Shown here piece after piece: positions 1 through 7,896 of a stretch of 64,000 nucleotides of DNA. The number at the start of each line of letters is the position of its first letter. Within the stretch, counting starts at the first letter, position 1. A model generated the notes under the pieces. It searched no databases, was not told where the DNA came from, and saw only the letters and a list, made by a program, of their open reading frames with translations. Made by a program: the position numbers and the translations under genes. This DNA comes from Flavobacterium sp. UBA2787 (lineage in GTDB: Bacteria; Bacteroidota; Bacteroidia; Flavobacteriales; Flavobacteriaceae), in contig DEHZ01000010.1 of NCBI GenBank assembly GCA_002352205.1, forward strand, positions 186,245 to 250,244, read 5' to 3'.

Positions 1-1
1 G

Positions 2-556
2 ACAGATGGTGACTGTATTCCCAGAAAAGATTTTGTAGAAGTGCATGCTAAATATGCTGAAAAGGGAAGGTTTTTATCCGGTGGTTATTGCAAATTAAGC
101 ATGAAAGTAAGTAAATTAATTTCTGAAGAGGATATTAAAACAGGCACTTGCTTTGATGTTAAATGGTTGAAAAGTAAAGACAAACTTGGTTTCTCTCAAA
201 CCCTTAAACTTTCTACCGATGGAGTAATGGCAACAATATTAGATACTGTTACACCCACAACACCCTCCTTTAATAATTGCAATTCTTCAGGTTTTAGAGA
301 AGATATGATTGCTATTAACGGCTATGATGAACGAATGAAATATGGTGGTCCGGACAGAGAGTTTGGAGAACGTCTTGAAAATAATGGAATAAAAGGAAAG
401 CAAATTCGTTATCAAGCCATTGTTTTGCATTTAGATCATGCTCGAGGTTATAAAACATCCGAATCATTGGCAGCAAATCTTGCAATTAGAAAAGATGTAA
501 AAGACAATAAAATTGTTTGGACTCCTTACGGAATTAAAAAAGAGTTGAATAAATAA
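2..556 (+). CDS. Glycosyltransferase family 2-like, 5'-truncated
   Basis: The reading frame is open to the left edge, so only the last 184 residues are present; the GTG at 41 is an internal valine. The visible part begins with an acidic DGD motif followed by CIPRKDFV, as in GT-A fold sugar transferases where the acidic motif binds the nucleotide-sugar metal. Further on, the segment GYDERMKYGGPDREFGERL resembles the galactosyltransferase-type C-terminal domain, in which an acidic residue after a glycine pair is catalytic. The likely role is transfer of a sugar to a cell-surface polysaccharide or LPS. The gene converges with a GT9 gene only five bases away, supporting a surface-glycan neighbourhood. 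Donor and acceptor cannot be told. Confidence 0.8.
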   Translation, partial: TDGDCIPRKDFVEVHAKYAEKGRFLSGGYCKLSMKVSKLISEEDIKTGTCFDVKWLKSKDKLGFSQTLKLSTDGVMATILDTVTPTTPSFNNCNSSGFREDMIAINGYDERMKYGGPDREFGERLENNGIKGKQIRYQAIVLHLDHARGYKTSESLAANLAIRKDVKDNKIVWTPYGIKKELNK

Positions 557-561
557 AAAGA

Positions 562-1620
562 TTATTTGTTTTTTTCTAATCGATTTAAGTAAGCATTGAG
601 TTTATCTTTGTACAATTCCGGATTAAATTTTTCATACCATTCTAACGCTTTATCTTTAAAGTTTTTAGGATGCTTATTTTGATATAAATCAGGATAATAA
701 TCACTCAAATGAACAACGTCATGCAAACCTGTTTCTTCCAAAATATTCCATGATGTTTTGTTAATCCATGGAGCATAAATGGTGAAAGTTGGAATTGAAA
801 GTGCTTTTGCCATATTCGTTGCACCACCTTCATTACCAATTAAAGCATCACATTGCGATAATAATCCAAGAAAATCACGTAAACTATTGGCATAAAAATC
901 AAGGTTTATTTTTGATTTAGTTTCTTCAGAACAAAGGTCAAATATAACCTGAACTTGCTCTCTTTGATTCGGAATATAATTAAATAAAATTTGGATGTCA
1001 CGCTGATAAGCAATTTCGTCTAAAACCTGAGCCATATATTTTGGTGGTAAACTTTTGTTTTTTCCACTTCCCAAAATGCTAATCATATACAAAGGTTTTT
1101 CATTTTTTAACTGTTGACCAATTGTATTTTTGGCTTTCAAAATTTCATCTTTTGTCAGATGAATTTTAGGATAAATAGGTTTAACCTCTTTTTCCAAAGC
1201 AGTTTTCGCTAATAAAATTCGATAGGCATTTGCCGTTCCATTGCATTCTGTGTCAGGAACTACGGTTTTTGTGTGAAAAAATGTGTTATACCATTTATAA
1301 TGACCTACAATTGTTTTAGCTCCACTAAAATAGGCGGGAAGTATGCTTTGCCATTTTCCGTAAGCATCAATAACAATAGAATATTTTTCTTTTTTAAGCA
1401 GTTTTCCAAATGTCATTAGTTTAAAGAAACCTTTGTGCTCATTCGGGTCAAATAGAATTATCTTGTCAATATAAGGGTTGTTTTCTACGACAGCAATTGT
1501 ATTTTTTTGAATCATGTAATGAATCTCCCAAGTAGGATTTTCTCTTTTAAGAACTTCGCAAATCACGGTGCTAGCCAGCACATCACCAATCATTTTATTC
1601 TGAATTACAAGTACTTTCAT
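562..1620 (-). CDS. Glycosyltransferase family 9 (heptosyltransferase-like)
   Basis: A 352-residue cytoplasmic protein with the two-Rossmann GT-B layout of ADP-heptose:LPS heptosyltransferases. The N-terminus MKVLVIQNKMIGDVLAST matches the family's opening strand and GD motif. The C-terminal GNEGGATNMAKALSIPTFTI is the conserved GT9 nucleotide-sugar binding signature. It probably adds a core sugar to lipopolysaccharide. The ATG at 1620 is preferred over the in-frame TTG immediately before it. It starts 17 bases after the dapD stop, so the two are probably co-transcribed on the minus strand. Exact sugar specificity is unknown. Confidence 0.85.
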   Translation of the reverse strand: MKVLVIQNKMIGDVLASTVICEVLKRENPTWEIHYMIQKNTIAVVENNPYIDKIILFDPNEHKGFFKLMTFGKLLKKEKYSIVIDAYGKWQSILPAYFSGAKTIVGHYKWYNTFFHTKTVVPDTECNGTANAYRILLAKTALEKEVKPIYPKIHLTKDEILKAKNTIGQQLKNEKPLYMISILGSGKNKSLPPKYMAQVLDEIAYQRDIQILFNYIPNQREQVQVIFDLCSEETKSKINLDFYANSLRDFLGLLSQCDALIGNEGGATNMAKALSIPTFTIYAPWINKTSWNILEETGLHDVVHLSDYYPDLYQNKHPKNFKDKALEWYEKFNPELYKDKLNAYLNRLEKNK

Positions 1621-1637
1621 CAAGATAGTTCATTAAA

Positions 1638-2453
1638 TTAAACCGCCACATTATATTCTCTCAACGCATCGTTTAGTGAAGTTTTCAAATCAGTGGATGG
1701 TTTACGCTGACCAATAATCAAAGCACACGGAACTTGAAATTCACCTGCAGGAAATTTTTTGGTATAAGTTCCAGGAATCACCACAGATCGAGCAGGAACA
1801 TAACCTTTATATTCAACCGGACTTTCGCCAGTAACATCAATAATTTTTGTTGAACCGGTTAACACAACATTCGCACCTAAAACGGCTTCTTTTTCTACCC
1901 TAATTCCTTCAACTACAATGCATCTTGAACCAATGAAAGCTCCGTCTTCAATGATAACAGGTGCAGCTTGAAGCGGTTCTAAAACACCACCAATGCCAAC
2001 TCCGCCACTCAAGTGAACGTCTTTTCCAATTTGAGCACAACTTCCAACGGTAGCCCATGTATCAACCATTGTTCCTTCATCAACGTAGGCTCCGATATTC
2101 ACATAACTTGGCATCATAATCACACCTTTTGAAATATAAGATCCATATCTCGCCACAGCCGGAGGAACAACACGAATGCCCTTTGCAGCATAATCACGTT
2201 TTAAAAGCATTTTGTCGTGGTATTCAAAAATACCGGCTTCCCACGTTTCCATTTTTTGAATTGGGAAATACATCACTACGGCTTTTTTTACCCATTCATT
2301 CACTTGCCAACCATCTGTTATCGGTTCTGCCACGCGAAGTTTTCCGTTATCCAATAAATCAATAACATTTCTAATGGCTGAAATTGTAGTTTCTTCTTGC
2401 AATAAAGCTCTGTTTTCCCAAGCTTTTTCTATGATAGATTGTAGTTCGTTCAT
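1638..2453 (-). CDS. dapD: 2,3,4,5-tetrahydropyridine-2,6-dicarboxylate N-succinyltransferase
   Basis: A 271-residue enzyme of lysine and meso-diaminopimelate synthesis that succinylates tetrahydrodipicolinate with succinyl-CoA. The middle of the protein shows the hexapeptide-repeat left-handed beta-helix (runs such as GVIMMPSYVNIGAYVDEG and IEDGAFIGSRCIVVEGI), and the family segment VDTWATVGSCAQIGKDVHLS is present. The frame is open to 2474, but that start would lie inside the -7 promoter element TATCTTTG (2472-2479 on the minus strand). The ATG at 2453 is therefore the real start, giving MNELQSIIEKAW, and the leader is very short. Confidence 0.95.
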   Translation of the reverse strand: MNELQSIIEKAWENRALLQEETTISAIRNVIDLLDNGKLRVAEPITDGWQVNEWVKKAVVMYFPIQKMETWEAGIFEYHDKMLLKRDYAAKGIRVVPPAVARYGSYISKGVIMMPSYVNIGAYVDEGTMVDTWATVGSCAQIGKDVHLSGGVGIGGVLEPLQAAPVIIEDGAFIGSRCIVVEGIRVEKEAVLGANVVLTGSTKIIDVTGESPVEYKGYVPARSVVIPGTYTKKFPAGEFQVPCALIIGQRKPSTDLKTSLNDALREYNVAV

Positions 2454-2471
2454 GGTTATTTTAATTTGAAA

Positions 2472-2479
2472 CAAAGATA
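2472..2479 (-). promoter_or_regulatory. dapD -7 promoter element
   Basis: On the minus strand this reads TATCTTTG, a perfect match to the Bacteroidota -7 consensus TAnnTTTG. It lies about 19 bases before the chosen dapD ATG and settles the choice of start codon. Confidence 0.7.
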
Positions 2480-2577
2480 AAATCTTTTAGCCACAAAAAA
2501 TGGTTTGATTTTTGTAAACTTTAAATTTTTTGAAAACAAAAAGCAGTAAATTTGTGATAAACCTTAAAGTAACAAAT

Positions 2578-3420
2578 ATGAAAACAAAAGTAATTATCTT
2601 GATGACTCTATTTTTTTTAGTAGTGAGTTGTGCTAAAAAGGATAAAAATGAAACAACCGATACAATGGTTGTAGATTCAACAGAAGTTGTTGTTAATGAC
2701 GATCATAATGCAAAGAATTCATTGGATTATATGGGATATTATAGAGGAATTATTCCCTGTGCTGATTGTGAGGGCATTCAAACAGAATTAATTTTAGAAG
2801 AGAAATTCTATGTTTTGAAAACGATGTATTTAAACATAGGCAATGATAAATTTTCTCAACAAGAAGGAACTTACTCTTGGAATGAGGCAGGCAATACAAT
2901 AATTTTAGAAGGAATTGATAATGGACCTTCACAGTATTTTGTGGGTGAAAATTACTTAATTCAATTGGATTTGAAAGGAAATAAAATTACAGGTGATTTG
3001 GCTGATAAGTATGTATTGAACAAAACTGTGCCACCTCCACCACCAGCACCAGATTCAATAAAACCTCAAAAGACCTTATTTATATTTAATAAATGGAAAC
3101 TAGTTGAATTAAACGGTAAACCAGTTCAAAATACTAGGGATTCCAAAAAAGAAATGTTTATTCAATTAAATAAAGAAAATCGTTATGCTGCATTTGCCGG
3201 ATGCAATAATATGATGGGAAGTTATGAAATCAAAGAAGATGCCATGAGAATCAAATTCACCAAAGGAGCATCGACTATGATGGCTTGCCCTGATATGACG
3301 ACTGAACAAGATTTTGCAGAAATGCTAGAAAAAGTAGATAATTACAGTATAAACGGAAATAATTTATCATTCAATAGAGCAAGAATGGCTCCGTTAGCTC
3401 GATTTGAAGCAATCAAATAA
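2578..3420 (+). CDS. Lipoprotein with NlpE-like and META domains
   Basis: A 280-residue lipoprotein. The signal peptide ends in the lipobox VVSC with the lipidated cysteine at residue 18. Residues about 50-150 form an NlpE-like domain (YYRGIIPCADCEGIQTEL, with the CADC pair at 61-64), known in the E. coli envelope-stress sensor NlpE. A proline-rich linker near residue 160 leads into a META (HslJ-type) domain at about 175-280 with the typical segments FAGCNNMMGSYEI and MMACPDMTTEQDF. The open frame begins upstream at a TTG, but only the ATG at 2578 gives a signal peptide. It lies 17 bases before ruvX. A role in envelope stress or metal sensing is inferred, not shown. Confidence 0.85.
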   Translation: MKTKVIILMTLFFLVVSCAKKDKNETTDTMVVDSTEVVVNDDHNAKNSLDYMGYYRGIIPCADCEGIQTELILEEKFYVLKTMYLNIGNDKFSQQEGTYSWNEAGNTIILEGIDNGPSQYFVGENYLIQLDLKGNKITGDLADKYVLNKTVPPPPPAPDSIKPQKTLFIFNKWKLVELNGKPVQNTRDSKKEMFIQLNKENRYAAFAGCNNMMGSYEIKEDAMRIKFTKGASTMMACPDMTTEQDFAEMLEKVDNYSINGNNLSFNRARMAPLARFEAIK

Positions 3421-3437
3421 TAATTTAAAATCAAATA

Positions 3438-3854
3438 ATGCCAAGAATCCTCGCCATAGATTACGGAATCAAACGAACCGGAATTGCCGTTACAGATGAA
3501 TTGCAAATCATTGCATCCGGACTAACAACCATTCCATCAGAAACAATTATTCCTTTTTTAAAAGACTATTTTTCGAAAGAAAATGTTTCTACTGTTTTAA
3601 TTGGCGAACCCAAACAAATGAACGGTTTACCATCAGAAAGCACACCAATTATTGAAAAATTTGTGACGAACTTTACAACTGAATTTCCGGAGATGAAAGT
3701 CATTCGTGTAGATGAACGATTTACTTCGAAAATGGCTTTTCAAACGATGATAGACAGCGGATTAAGTAAAAAACAACGCCAAAACAAAGGTTTGGTTGAT
3801 GAAATTGCCGCAACCATTTTGTTACAGGATTATTTGACCAGAAAAATGATTTAA
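3438..3854 (+). CDS. ruvX: Putative pre-16S rRNA nuclease / Holliday junction resolvase
   Basis: A 138-residue YqgF-family protein of normal length. The RNase H-like fold is marked by the first acidic strand ILAIDYGIKRTGIAVTD, the central VIRVDERFTSKMA and the C-terminal DEIAATILLQDY, which together supply the acidic metal-binding residues. Members are implicated in processing the 5' end of 16S rRNA and were earlier proposed to resolve Holliday junctions. It follows the NlpE/META lipoprotein by 17 bases and may be co-transcribed. The next gene, def, has its own promoter. Confidence 0.92.
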   Translation: MPRILAIDYGIKRTGIAVTDELQIIASGLTTIPSETIIPFLKDYFSKENVSTVLIGEPKQMNGLPSESTPIIEKFVTNFTTEFPEMKVIRVDERFTSKMAFQTMIDSGLSKKQRQNKGLVDEIAATILLQDYLTRKMI

Positions 3855-3899
3855 CAGAAAACCTACCTGAATTAAAGCAAAAATCAAGATTCTTTTTAT

Positions 3900-3920
3900 T
3901 ACTTTTGCATCCGAATTTAA
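3900..3920 (+). promoter_or_regulatory. def promoter with extended start region
   Basis: TACTTTTG at 3900-3907 matches TAnnTTTG. The 18 bases from 3903 to 3920 are identical to those at the transaldolase promoter (27793-27810), so the match continues past the -7 element into the likely start of transcription. Confidence 0.65.
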
Positions 3921-3958
3921 TCAAAATTTTTAAATTCTAATTCACTAAAATTGCTCTT

Positions 3959-4546
3959 ATGATTTTACCAATTGTTGGATATGGTGATCCGGTTTTACGA
4001 AAAGTAGGTGCAGAAATTTCACCGGAATATCCCAATTTATCGGAACTTATTGCAAACATGTACGATACCATGTACAATGCGTATGGCGTTGGTTTAGCTG
4101 CTCCTCAAATTGGTTTAGCTATTCGTTTATTTATTGTTGATACCGCACCATTTGCCGAAAGCGATGATTTATCAACAGAAGAAACAGAGCAATTAAAATC
4201 ATTTAAAAAAACATTCATCAACGCTAAAATTGTTAAAGAAGAAGGCAATGAATGGGGTTTCAACGAAGGTTGTTTGAGCATTCCCGAAGTGCGTGAAGAC
4301 GTTTTCAGAAAAGAGCGAATTACAATTGAATATGTTGATGAAAATTTTGTTAAACATTCCGATGTTTATGATGGTTTAATAGCCAGAGTGATTCAGCACG
4401 AGTACGATCATATTGAAGGAATTTTGTTTACTGATAAAATATCATCACTCAAAAAAACGTTAATTAAAAAAAGATTGCAAAACATCATTGACGGAAAAAT
4501 TTTTCCTGATTATAGAATGAAGTTTTTCAACAAAAAAGGAAGATAA
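3959..4546 (+). CDS. def: Peptide deformylase
   Basis: A 195-residue metalloenzyme that removes the N-terminal formyl group from nascent proteins. All three family motifs are present: GVGLAAPQIG near residues 43-52, EGCLSIPEV with the metal-binding cysteine, and the metal-binding IQHEYDHIEG helix. The start MILPIVGYGDPVLRK is typical. It is preceded by its own promoter (3900-3907) and followed after 27 bases by the DUF5606 gene, which probably shares its transcript. Confidence 0.97.
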   Translation: MILPIVGYGDPVLRKVGAEISPEYPNLSELIANMYDTMYNAYGVGLAAPQIGLAIRLFIVDTAPFAESDDLSTEETEQLKSFKKTFINAKIVKEEGNEWGFNEGCLSIPEVREDVFRKERITIEYVDENFVKHSDVYDGLIARVIQHEYDHIEGILFTDKISSLKKTLIKKRLQNIIDGKIFPDYRMKFFNKKGR

Positions 4547-4573
4547 TACACAAGTTTAATTTATATTTTAAAA

Positions 4574-5005
4574 ATGAGTTTACAAAAAATATTAGCCATT
4601 TCGGGAAAACCGGGATTATTCGAATTAAAAATTCAAACCAGAACAGGATTTGTTTCAGAAAGCTTTTTAGACGGAAAAAAAATCACTGTCGGTATGCGAA
4701 GCAATGTGAGTTTACTTTCTGAAATAGCCGTTTACACCTACAACGAAGAAATTAAATTAGCCGAAGTTTTCAAAGCTATTGCTACGAAAGAAAATGACGG
4801 ACCAACTACAATTTCTCATAAAGACGATAACAGTATTTTATCAACTTATTTTAGAGAAGTTTTACCTGAATTTGATGAAGACAGAGTTTATCCTTCGGAT
4901 ATTAAAAAAATCATTAATTGGTACAATATGTTGCAACCAAAAGGATTAGTTTCGGTTGAAGCATTATCAAAAGAATTAAAAGAGGCTGAAAAACCGGCTG
5001 AATAA
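4574..5005 (+). CDS. DUF5606 family protein
   Basis: A 143-residue protein recognisable as the Bacteroidota-specific DUF5606 family: the opening MSLQKILAISGKPGLFEL and the conserved YPSDIKKIINWYNML are present. It has no signal peptide or membrane segment, so it is cytoplasmic. The N-terminal half looks like a small beta-barrel and the C-terminus resembles a helical acidic tail. The function is unknown. It sits in the def transcript and is followed by a strong terminator. Confidence 0.85.
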   Translation: MSLQKILAISGKPGLFELKIQTRTGFVSESFLDGKKITVGMRSNVSLLSEIAVYTYNEEIKLAEVFKAIATKENDGPTTISHKDDNSILSTYFREVLPEFDEDRVYPSDIKKIINWYNMLQPKGLVSVEALSKELKEAEKPAE

Positions 5006-5031
5006 TTTTATAAAAAATTAAATCATAATTA

Positions 5032-5058
5032 AATCCTGCTTTCGAGTAGGATTTTTTA
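5032..5058 (+). terminator. Intrinsic terminator after DUF5606 gene
   Basis: A nine-pair stem (AATCCTGCT with AGTAGGATT, one G-T pair) is closed by a TTCG tetraloop and followed by a T-rich run. Confidence 0.85.
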
Positions 5059-5080
5059 TTTTTACATAAATCAAAATCAA

Positions 5081-5854
5081 ATGAATACAAGAGAAAAACA
5101 ACTCGAAGCCTTTGGTCGCTTGTTAGACATTATGGACGATTTGCGTGAAAAATGTCCTTGGGATAAAAAGCAAACCTTAGAAAGTTTACGCCATCTCACC
5201 ATCGAAGAAACCTACGAATTAGGCGATGCTATTTTGGATAATGATTTACAAGAAATCAAAAAGGAATTAGGCGATTTGTTGTTACATATTGTTTTTTATG
5301 CCAAAATAGGTAGCGAAACCAATGATTTTGATATTGCTGATGTAGCCAATAGTATTTGTGATAAATTGATAGATCGTCACCCACATATTTATGGTGATGT
5401 AGTTGTTGCCAATGAAGAAGAAGTGAAACAAAATTGGGAAAAACTAAAACTCAAAGAAGGTAAAAAGTCTGTTTTAGAAGGTGTTCCGAAGAGTTTGCCG
5501 GCTCTTGTAAAAGCAAGTCGAATTCAAGATAAAGTGAAAGGTGTTGGTTTTGATTGGGAAGAACCACATCAAGTTTGGGATAAAGTTCAGGAAGAAATTT
5601 CAGAATTTCAGGAGGAAGTAAAATCAGGAAATTTCGAAAAAATGGAAGCCGAATTTGGTGATGTTTTGTTTTCGATGATCAATTATGCACGGTTTTTAAA
5701 AATTAATCCTGAAGATGCTTTGGAGCGAACAAACAAAAAATTCATGAAACGATTTATGTACCTAGAAAGTAAAGCTGGTGAGTTAGGAAAACCCCTTGTA
5801 GATATGACTTTAGCCGAAATGGATGTCTTTTGGGAAGAAGCAAAAAAGCTATAA
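5081..5854 (+). CDS. mazG: Nucleoside triphosphate pyrophosphohydrolase
   Basis: A 257-residue double-domain MazG that hydrolyses nucleoside triphosphates to monophosphates and pyrophosphate, cleaning the nucleotide pool. The first domain has the metal-binding helices LTIEETYELGDAI and KKELGDLLLHIVFYAKI. The second has EEISEFQEEVKSG and EAEFGDVLFSMINYARF. The length matches the two-domain family. The terminator before it and a short gap of about 75 bases suggest its own transcription. Confidence 0.95.
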   Translation: MNTREKQLEAFGRLLDIMDDLREKCPWDKKQTLESLRHLTIEETYELGDAILDNDLQEIKKELGDLLLHIVFYAKIGSETNDFDIADVANSICDKLIDRHPHIYGDVVVANEEEVKQNWEKLKLKEGKKSVLEGVPKSLPALVKASRIQDKVKGVGFDWEEPHQVWDKVQEEISEFQEEVKSGNFEKMEAEFGDVLFSMINYARFLKINPEDALERTNKKFMKRFMYLESKAGELGKPLVDMTLAEMDVFWEEAKKL

Positions 5855-5863
5855 AAACCATCA

Positions 5864-5888
5864 ACGAAAACGTTTTCGTATATCTTTG
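5864..5888 (+). promoter_or_regulatory. LacI-type palindromic operator abutting a -7 element
   Basis: Positions 5864-5879 form a perfect 16-base palindrome, ACGAAAACGTTTTCGT, one base before a consensus -7 box TATCTTTG (5881-5888). The central CG dyad with flanking A/T blocks is typical of LacI-family operators. The same 15 bases GAAAACGTTTTCGTA occur before pckA. No good -33 element is visible at the right distance, and the protein that binds is not in this window. Confidence 0.6.
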
Positions 5889-5987
5889 AATTTTATACAA
5901 CAAAAACAAATTATTGTTGCATTTTCATACTTTAAAAGTGTTAAAAAATACTTAATTTTGAATTATTCATAAATCATAATCTCATTT

Positions 5988-6018
5988 TTTGCTATTGATT
6001 TTAAGTAAGTTAACTTTG
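5988..6018 (+). promoter_or_regulatory. Second promoter of the SusE/F-like gene
   Basis: TTTG at 5988-5991 and TAACTTTG at 6011-6018 are spaced by 19 bases, a good match to the Bacteroidota -33/-7 promoter. It lies 27 bases before the ATG. Confidence 0.65.
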
Positions 6019-6044
6019 TTAATTAACTAAAAATCAATAGTCTT

Positions 6045-7193
6045 ATGATTAAAAAATTACTTTTATCTTTCGTAATGGTTTGTAATGTTTCGATTGTTTT
6101 TGCACAATTCGACAACATATCCATTATTGGTCAGTTTACCAATTGGTCTGTCGATGTTCCATTGGTTACCGAAGACGGAATTATTTACACACTCTCTTCT
6201 CAAAATTTCGGAGTAGCTGGTGGAGCTAAATTTAGAAAAGATAATGCATGGGTAACCGATTGGGGATCAAACACTTTTCCAACAGGAACAGGTGTTCAAG
6301 GTGGACCAGATATCCCTGTACCGGTTGGAACGTATGATATCGTTTTTAATAAAGATACTGGAGCTTATGTTTTTACCGAAGTTGAATCTGTTTATGACGA
6401 TATCGGATTTATTGGCGGATTTAATGAATGGACGGAAAGTGAACCTATGACAACTTTTGATGGTGTTTTATATACTAAAGATGATTTTCATTTTACAGCT
6501 AATAATATGAAATTTCGAAAAGATAACTCTTGGGATGTAAATTGGGGAGGAACTACTTTTCCATCCGGAGAAGCTGTTCCGGGGGGAAATGACATTCCAT
6601 TAACGTCTGGTTTTTATAATGTTGCTTTTAATTACAGTGGATTAAACTACACATTTATCCAAGTTCCTGTTTCAATTATTGGTGATGGAGCTCAAGGTTG
6701 GGAAACAGACATTGCCTTACCTACAACAGATGGTGGCGTTACATTTTTATTAGAAAATTTTGAACTAGTGAATGGATTTGTAAAGTTTAGAGCAAATTCG
6801 TCGTGGGGTAAAAATTGGGGAAGTGCCGACTTTCCTACCGGAACGGGTACGCAAAATGGTATGGATATTCCAACAGTTGCCGGAGTTTACAACATTTCAT
6901 TTAATAGAGTAACCGGAGAATATAATTTTGAAGAAGTATTAAGTGTAAATGATAATAATTTGGTGAAACTAACTGTACATCCAAATCCAGCTACTTCAAG
7001 TTGGAATTTGAGTGTTGCGGAAAATCAAATTGATGAAGTTCAACTTTTTGATATTACCGGAAAACTGGTCATTTCTATTCAACCAAAATTAAGTCAAGTT
7101 TCAATTGATGGGAACGGATTAACAAGCGGAATTTATTTTGCAAAAGTCAATGCAAACAATGCTATACAAACCATTAAGTTAGTTAGAAATTAA
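6045..7193 (+). CDS. Secreted protein with three SusE/SusF-like repeats and type IX sorting tail
   Basis: A 382-residue protein with a Sec signal peptide (residues 1-21, ending VFAQ) and no lipobox. Three repeats at about 24-112, 118-208 and 210-298 share the pattern KFRKDN.W...WG...FP.G....G.DIP...G.Y.I.FN. This resembles the starch-binding modules of SusE/SusF outer-membrane lipoproteins. The last 80 or so residues (HPNPATSSWNLSV to the terminal IKLVRN) form a type IX secretion sorting domain. It is thus exported to the cell surface or medium, and an alpha-glucan binding role is inferred from the repeats. No susC, susD or glycosidase genes are adjacent. A LacI-type operator and two promoters lie upstream, fitting sugar-dependent control. 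Confidence 0.75.
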   Translation: MIKKLLLSFVMVCNVSIVFAQFDNISIIGQFTNWSVDVPLVTEDGIIYTLSSQNFGVAGGAKFRKDNAWVTDWGSNTFPTGTGVQGGPDIPVPVGTYDIVFNKDTGAYVFTEVESVYDDIGFIGGFNEWTESEPMTTFDGVLYTKDDFHFTANNMKFRKDNSWDVNWGGTTFPSGEAVPGGNDIPLTSGFYNVAFNYSGLNYTFIQVPVSIIGDGAQGWETDIALPTTDGGVTFLLENFELVNGFVKFRANSSWGKNWGSADFPTGTGTQNGMDIPTVAGVYNISFNRVTGEYNFEEVLSVNDNNLVKLTVHPNPATSSWNLSVAENQIDEVQLFDITGKLVISIQPKLSQVSIDGNGLTSGIYFAKVNANNAIQTIKLVRN

Positions 7194-7210
7194 TATAGAA
7201 TTTGTTGTTA

Positions 7211-7246
7211 AAATGCCATTAGTTTTGCTAATGGCATTTTTATTTT
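7211..7246. terminator. Bidirectional intrinsic terminator
   Basis: A perfect 12-pair stem, AAATGCCATTAG with CTAATGGCATTT, has a five-base loop and is followed by a T run. It serves the SusE/F-like gene and lies at the end of the converging carbonic anhydrase gene. Confidence 0.9.
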
Positions 7247-7878
7247 TAAGACTCTCCCAAATTATAAATTTCCATAATATCCTTTAAAACTTCTTTAAAA
7301 TTAATTTTTAAATCGATTAATTTTCCGGAATGAATGTCAAAAACCCAACCGTGAACCTGTAAATTCCGTTCGCGATACGCTTTTTGAACGGCAGCTGTTT
7401 TGATTAAATTGACACATTGTTCCTGAACATTCAATTCAACTAAACGGTTGTATCGTGCATTTTCATCAGCAATAGCATTTAATTCTTTTTTATGAAGACG
7501 ATACACATCGCGAATGTTACGTAACCACGGATTTAAAATTCCTAAATCCTGAGCTTGCATTGCTGCTTTAACACCTCCACAGAAATAATGTCCGCAAACC
7601 ACCACGTGGTTAACTTTTAAATGATCCACGGCATAATTCATAACCGACATTACGTTTAAATCAATGCTAATCACCATATTGGCAATATTTCGATGAACGA
7701 AAACTTCTCCGGGTTCAACACCCATTAAATCTTCGGCTGTAACCCGACTGTCGGAACAACCGATGTAGAGAATTTCAGGACTTTGCCCTTTTGATAAATT
7801 TTCAAAATAATTGGCATCAACTGATAGTTTTTCAGCGATCCACTTTTCGTTGTTTTTAAATACTTTTTCAATTTCCAT
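7246..7878 (-). CDS. Beta-class carbonic anhydrase
   Basis: A 210-residue zinc enzyme interconverting CO2 and bicarbonate. The zinc ligands are visible: C41 with the D43-R45 dyad in CSDSR, and H97 and C100 in HYFCGG. Length and motif spacing fit the cytoplasmic beta class. It lies 18 bases after the bestrophin-like gene, so the two form a minus-strand operon. This pairing suggests joint handling of bicarbonate or other anions and pH. Confidence 0.95.
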   Translation of the reverse strand: MEIEKVFKNNEKWIAEKLSVDANYFENLSKGQSPEILYIGCSDSRVTAEDLMGVEPGEVFVHRNIANMVISIDLNVMSVMNYAVDHLKVNHVVVCGHYFCGGVKAAMQAQDLGILNPWLRNIRDVYRLHKKELNAIADENARYNRLVELNVQEQCVNLIKTAAVQKAYRERNLQVHGWVFDIHSGKLIDLKINFKEVLKDIMEIYNLGES

Positions 7879-7896
7879 AATTGATATTTTTTAGAT

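Noticed and set aside
2454-2474. Longer dapD N-terminus starting at 2474
   Set aside because: That start lies within the TATCTTTG promoter element, so it could not be in the mRNA.
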